DNA of 8,072 bases. Source: Desulfuromonadales bacterium (lineage in GTDB: Bacteria; Desulfobacterota; Desulfuromonadia; Desulfuromonadales; BM103). The notes beneath the pieces are model-generated. The model was given only the letters and a program-made list of their open reading frames with translations. It had not been told where the DNA came from and made no database searches. The DNA lies in assembly GCA_030640215.1 (NCBI GenBank), contig DAOWJU010000104.1:1-8072 (forward strand), given 5' to 3'. Each line of letters begins with the position of its first letter. Position 1 is the first letter of the stretch. Shown here piece by piece: positions 4,789 to 8,072 of this stretch. The position numbers and the translations under genes were made by a program.

Positions 4789-6621
4789 ATGCAGGCTGAG
4801 ATACAAACATCTTCGGATGTCATTAACCTACAAGATCACGGCTGTTGGCGCTGGGACTCGGAGAGCCTTGATGCACTAATTGCAGATCTGGCAGGTGTCA
4901 GTCTTGCGACTGAGGACAGCTTCCTGGAACTGGGCAGCAAGATTAAACTATTTTATGATCGAGCAGGTGAGATCTCAAAAGTTGCTGGTGAGGTCTTGCA
5001 GCTTCTGCACGGAGATGATGGTGAAAGTACCCTGCAGCATCTCCAACTGCTGGTCGAGCGCTGCAGCCTCTGGATCTCTGCCACGGATGAAAAATCGACA
5101 GATATCTGCCTGTTGCTCAACAAGGTGAATGGTCAGATAAACGAGCTTTATGAACCGGTTGGCGGCTTGCGAAAAGTCATTAAAACCCTGCACGCCCTGC
5201 GTGTATCAACGCGTATTGCAGCCGCTAAAGATTATGCTTCCGGGGCCAGAGTCCTGGCAAAGTCACTTGATGAACTCGGCAGCTTGATTTATGAAAAAAT
5301 TGTCGAGATCTCTGAACGAACCGAAGCCCTGGTGCCGATGATCAACAGATCGCTGAAGATGGAAGAAGCCGCTCAATCTGGTGCAATCAGAATTGCCAGC
5401 CGAGAAGTTGAGAAGGCTCGTGGCTTACTGACAGCTTTTATGACGAACTGTATTGAGACCGGGCAATGGACGGCTCGGCTCAGTGAACGCTCTCATGACG
5501 TAACGCAAAATTTTGGTGAGATGATCTCTGCATTGCAATTTCAGGATATCACTCGTCAACGCCTCGACCATGTGCAGGAAGCCCTCACCGGTCTAGGCCA
5601 GCACCTGGAAAAATTCAGTCAGCGCTCCGATTTTAGCCGTGATGACGAGGCGTCCCGTTTATTTGCTCGTATCTGCCGATTGCAGAACGAACAACTTGGT
5701 CTGGCCAGCCATGAGTTTCTGGTTGCTGCTGATAACCTCTCTGACAACCTGCACGGTATGGTTGCCAGTGTTGTCTCTATGGCTGAAGATACCAGAGAAC
5801 TTTCCCGTGCGACAAACGTTGGCTGTGACAGCCGCTTTGCAGCCGTTCTGGAAGTCTTAAGAATAATAACTGACTATCTGTTTGAAACCCGTCATGTCCA
5901 TCAAACAGCTGGTGTGCATTTGACTGACGTTTGCCAAGGGATTCAGGCAGTTGCTGGCTTGGTTGAAGAAGTCGAAATGATTGGCGAGGAAATACAATTG
6001 CTGGCCATGAATGCTGCGATCAATGCTGCTCACGCCAGAAAGCAAGGTGCTGGACTCGACATCATTGCGCAAAATATCCACGTTGTTGCCGAGGAAGCAA
6101 ACCGGCATGCTCTGGTCCTGGCCCGGGAATGCACAACGATTACCAGTCACGCCGTCCACTTGCAGGATGTGAGTCAGGAAACCCAAGCCAATACCGGCAG
6201 TGTTGGTGCCCTGCTTGAGGACGCTCAGGAGCGTATGGCAACGATTGAAGCCAACTGCTTGAAACTCATGGAATTCGCCACTGAGGTTGATCAGGCAACA
6301 GCCAACCTCTCTGATGATATCAACGAAGTCGTTAATACGATTGATATCCGGAAGAGTTTCCAGGAAAAACTGGCCCCGGCATTTGAGCGGTTTGAGCTCC
6401 TCAGCTCATCGACTGATGAAGAAGTGACAGAGTCTGACAATGCTAATATGGAAGCCCTTTTCGTTGATCTGGAACATTGCTATACGATGGATAGTGAGCG
6501 TCAGGTTCACAGGCGTTTTATTGACAAGGACGACCCTCTGCAGTCCGTTGTAACGGCTGAGGAGGATGAATGGTCAGCAAACCGTGACCATGGTTTAGGC
6601 GATAACATCGATTTGTTTTGA
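4789..6621 (+). CDS. Soluble receptor-like protein, two degenerate MCP-type repeats, CheZ-like motif
   Basis: A 610-residue, mostly helical cytoplasmic protein with no signal peptide, membrane segment or HAMP domain. The second half has a recognisable but altered chemoreceptor tip, LLAMNAAINAAHARKQGAGL starting at about residue 404: the usual NAAIEAARAGE reads NAAINAAHARK. The first half has a weaker counterpart at about residue 134 (LHALRVSTRIAAAKDYASG). Matching points in the halves are 268-269 residues apart, so the protein seems to be an internal duplication. In the first half LQFQDITRQRL carries D253 and Q257, the spacing of the CheZ catalytic Asp/Gln; the second half has a degenerate version near residue 522. 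The C-terminus contains YTMDSERQVH and ends in LGDNIDLF, a possible docking peptide. It lies between two cheY genes, upstream of cheA. It may be a scaffold, a soluble sensor or a CheY phosphatase (inference). No sensor domain is recognisable. Confidence 0.8.
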   Translation: MQAEIQTSSDVINLQDHGCWRWDSESLDALIADLAGVSLATEDSFLELGSKIKLFYDRAGEISKVAGEVLQLLHGDDGESTLQHLQLLVERCSLWISATDEKSTDICLLLNKVNGQINELYEPVGGLRKVIKTLHALRVSTRIAAAKDYASGARVLAKSLDELGSLIYEKIVEISERTEALVPMINRSLKMEEAAQSGAIRIASREVEKARGLLTAFMTNCIETGQWTARLSERSHDVTQNFGEMISALQFQDITRQRLDHVQEALTGLGQHLEKFSQRSDFSRDDEASRLFARICRLQNEQLGLASHEFLVAADNLSDNLHGMVASVVSMAEDTRELSRATNVGCDSRFAAVLEVLRIITDYLFETRHVHQTAGVHLTDVCQGIQAVAGLVEEVEMIGEEIQLLAMNAAINAAHARKQGAGLDIIAQNIHVVAEEANRHALVLARECTTITSHAVHLQDVSQETQANTGSVGALLEDAQERMATIEANCLKLMEFATEVDQATANLSDDINEVVNTIDIRKSFQEKLAPAFERFELLSSSTDEEVTESDNANMEALFVDLEHCYTMDSERQVHRRFIDKDDPLQSVVTAEEDEWSANRDHGLGDNIDLF

Positions 6622-6660
6622 TTCATTGGACGAATTCAAAAGTGGAGTTATTCTTTAGTT

Positions 6661-7005
6661 ATGACAAACTGGTCTTTTGATGCGGAAAACGATGCTGGTA
6701 CTCTGCTGGTCGAAGGTGATATGACGATCAATCATATTGGTGACCTCAAAAAACGTCTGGTCGAGGCTTTCGATAGTGCGGAGAGGGTGACGGTTGATGT
6801 CTCTTCGGCGACTGCTGTCGATGTGGCGGGTATCCAGCTGCTTTGTGCATGTCATCGTTTCTCAAGCGGGCGTGGCAAAAAAATGTGTTTGCGACTCGGT
6901 GAAAATGCCAAGTTTGCACAATTTCTCGATGAAGTCGGCTTTACCAAAGATTTTATCTGCAATCACGGCGATGCTAATGAGTGTCTCTGGACTCCAGTAA
7001 CATAA
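6661..7005 (+). CDS. STAS-domain protein (anti-sigma-antagonist / MlaB-like)
   Basis: A 114-residue single STAS domain: WSFDAENDAGTLLVEGDMTINHI resembles the opening strands and VDVSSATAVDVAGIQLL the central strand-loop-helix. In SpoIIAA-type antagonists the loop is DSSG, with the second Ser phosphorylated; here it is D54-V55-A56-G57, so the phosphorylatable Ser is replaced by Ala and regulation by a serine kinase at that site is not possible. The operon contains no RsbW-type kinase in view. Small STAS proteins of this sort occur, from memory, in chemotaxis clusters of deltaproteobacteria, with unclear roles. The start is chosen by domain completeness: the only GGAG upstream (6644-6647) is 13 bases away, too far to be optimal, and there is no other in-frame start, so translation may be weak or coupled to the gene 39 nt upstream. 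Confidence 0.85.
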   Translation: MTNWSFDAENDAGTLLVEGDMTINHIGDLKKRLVEAFDSAERVTVDVSSATAVDVAGIQLLCACHRFSSGRGKKMCLRLGENAKFAQFLDEVGFTKDFICNHGDANECLWTPVT

Positions 7006-7039
7006 TGTCCAGTTTTTTACGGTTTAAGGAGATGGAACT

Positions 7040-7408
7040 ATGAGTAAACGGGTGATGACCGTAGATGATTCCGCAACGGTGCGCCAGGTGCTGCATATGA
7101 CTCTGGAAGGTGCTGGCTATGAAGTTCTTCAGGCAGTCGACGGAGTTGATGCCTTAAGGAAGCTGACCACTGAAACCATTGACATGATGGTCACTGATCT
7201 GAATATGCCCAACATGGACGGGATTACCCTGATCAAGGAAGTCCGCCAGAATCCCGGCAATCGTTTCATGCCGATCATTATGCTGACGACCGAATCTCAG
7301 CCTGAAAAGAAGCAGGAAGGCAAGTCGGCCGGTGCCTCTGGCTGGATTGTTAAGCCTTTCAAGCCGGAGCAGCTGTTAGCTGTTGTGCGCATGGTTTGTC
7401 CAGTATGA
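7040..7408 (+). CDS. cheY: CheY chemotaxis response regulator (second of two)
   Basis: A 122-residue receiver close in length and layout to classical CheY. D9/D10 form the acidic pocket, D53 is the phospho-acceptor (VTDLNMPNMDG), T83 the switch Thr, W102 occupies the switch aromatic position and K105 (VKPF) is the conserved Lys. A strong AAGGAG ribosome site lies eight bases before the ATG. Its TGA stop overlaps the cheA ATG in the sequence ATGA, so the two are translationally coupled and probably made in linked amounts. This is the likelier direct partner of the CheA kinase. It may bind a flagellar switch or another output, which cannot be decided here. Confidence 0.93.
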   Translation: MSKRVMTVDDSATVRQVLHMTLEGAGYEVLQAVDGVDALRKLTTETIDMMVTDLNMPNMDGITLIKEVRQNPGNRFMPIIMLTTESQPEKKQEGKSAGASGWIVKPFKPEQLLAVVRMVCPV

Positions 7409-8072
7409 GCAGCCTGAGTGATACTTTCAGAGATGAGGCGTTAGAACTGATCCAGGAACTGGAAGCGGCTCTGCTGGAACTGGAGGAGTCTCCGGACGAT
7501 TTGGCCCAGATTGACAGGGTCTTTCGTGTCCTGCATACCCTTAAAGGGTCTGGTAGCCTGGTTGGCTTCGATGATGTCGCTGGCTTCTGTCATGAGGCTG
7601 AAACAGTTTTTGAGAGGGTTCGTTCCGGAGAGCGTCAGGTTGACCAGGAGCTGGTTTCTCTCACCCTGTCAGCTCAGGACCATCTCAAAGGTATGATCCT
7701 CTCTGAATTCGGTGCCGATAAGGTTGACGATGAATTGACTGCAGATCTGGTCGCTGCCTTTCAAGCTCTTTTGCCATTTCATGAGAAGGAAAAGGACCTT
7801 GAAGTTCAGGTCATTAAAAGTGATTCAAGATTACAGACCACTTATCGGATACGCTTTCGACCCGATACCGGCCTTTTCCGTCAAGGGGTGCAACCGCAGT
7901 TTCTCTTGGGTGAACTGCTTCAACTTGGCAAAGCCGTTGTGGTTGCACAGCTGGATGCCGTTCCTGCTTTGGATGAAATCGATCCTGAAGAGTGCTGGGT
8001 CTACTGGGACGTCCTGTTGACAACAGACCAGGATGAGAACGCCATTCGCGATGTCTTTATCTTTGTTGAAGA
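7405..8072 (+). CDS. cheA: CheA chemotaxis histidine kinase, N-terminal part, 3' end outside the window
   Basis: The frame is open from the ATG at 7405 to the right edge (222 full codons). Residues 1 to about 105 form an HPt (P1) domain with phospho-acceptor H44 in VLHTLKGSGSLVGF; K47 and G48 are the usual flanking residues. A charged linker follows (HEKEKDLEVQVIK, about residues 125-137). A second domain starts near 142 (TYRIRFRPDTGLFRQG) and includes LLGELLQLGKAVVV, DPEECWVYWDVLL and DVFIFVE. This matches, from memory, a P2-like response-regulator-docking domain common in deltaproteobacterial CheA, rather than the E. coli P2. The dimerisation, ATPase and CheW-like domains would lie beyond the window. 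The ATGA overlap with cheY suggests translational coupling and needs no separate ribosome site. The kinase would phosphorylate the CheY proteins of this operon (inference). Confidence 0.92.
   Translation, partial: MSSLSDTFRDEALELIQELEAALLELEESPDDLAQIDRVFRVLHTLKGSGSLVGFDDVAGFCHEAETVFERVRSGERQVDQELVSLTLSAQDHLKGMILSEFGADKVDDELTADLVAAFQALLPFHEKEKDLEVQVIKSDSRLQTTYRIRFRPDTGLFRQGVQPQFLLGELLQLGKAVVVAQLDAVPALDEIDPEECWVYWDVLLTTDQDENAIRDVFIFVE

Noticed and set aside
7511..8023. Short open frames of 61-79 residues in the cheA region on both strands
   Set aside because: The true frame, open from 7405 to the window end, encodes a clear HPt domain and P2-like domain; these are shadows of it.

Overview
The window (about 50% GC by eye) looks like chromosomal DNA of a deltaproteobacterium, most likely Desulfuromonadales (Desulfuromonas, Pelobacter or Geobacter relatives). 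The reasons are family-level: a soluble PAS histidine kinase with a Cys-rich PAS domain, a sigma-54 response regulator carrying a PAS domain, a STAS gene inside a chemotaxis operon, and a CheA whose post-HPt region is of a type I associate with this group. No species can be named from the sequence alone. All genes lie on the + strand. Both ends are cut: the first gene lacks its start and the last (CheA) lacks its end.

Left half, 1-4128, is a two-component module. It has a PAS-PAS histidine kinase (1-1397), a 247-residue receiver-PAS protein with no output domain (1491-2234), and a complete receiver-PAS-AAA+-Fis NtrC-family regulator (2431-4128). The second and third proteins are clear paralogues that align without gaps across the receiver. 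The shorter one stops just after its PAS domain, where the longer one continues into the ATPase. The gap between them holds a 97-bp inverted repeat built of CACGGAT units, which looks like a dispersed intergenic element.

The 242-bp stretch 4129-4370 is the control region between the modules. It contains a bulged dyad (4159-4188), a terminator-like hairpin followed by Ts (4242-4280), a 14-bp palindrome (4300-4313) and, touching it, a -24/-12 sigma-54 promoter candidate (4314-4329). The promoter is about 30 nt upstream of the next start codon.

Right half, 4371-8072, is a chemotaxis-type operon: CheY-1, a soluble 610-residue receptor-like protein, a STAS protein, CheY-2 and CheA. CheY-2 and CheA overlap by ATGA. 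The receptor-like protein is the most unusual gene. It has no membrane segment and appears to be two repeats of about 268 residues, each with a degenerate receptor-tip hairpin. The first repeat carries an FQDITRQ motif with the Asp/Gln spacing of the CheZ phosphatase catalytic pair. It ends in an acidic LGDNIDLF tail.

Working model (inference): the kinase phosphorylates one or both response regulators, and the NtrC-type protein may activate the sigma-54 promoter in front of the che operon. CheA phosphorylates two CheYs, and the receptor-like protein and STAS protein act as soluble modulators. No RNA gene, CRISPR array, insertion sequence or gene-free stretch over 300 bp was seen.
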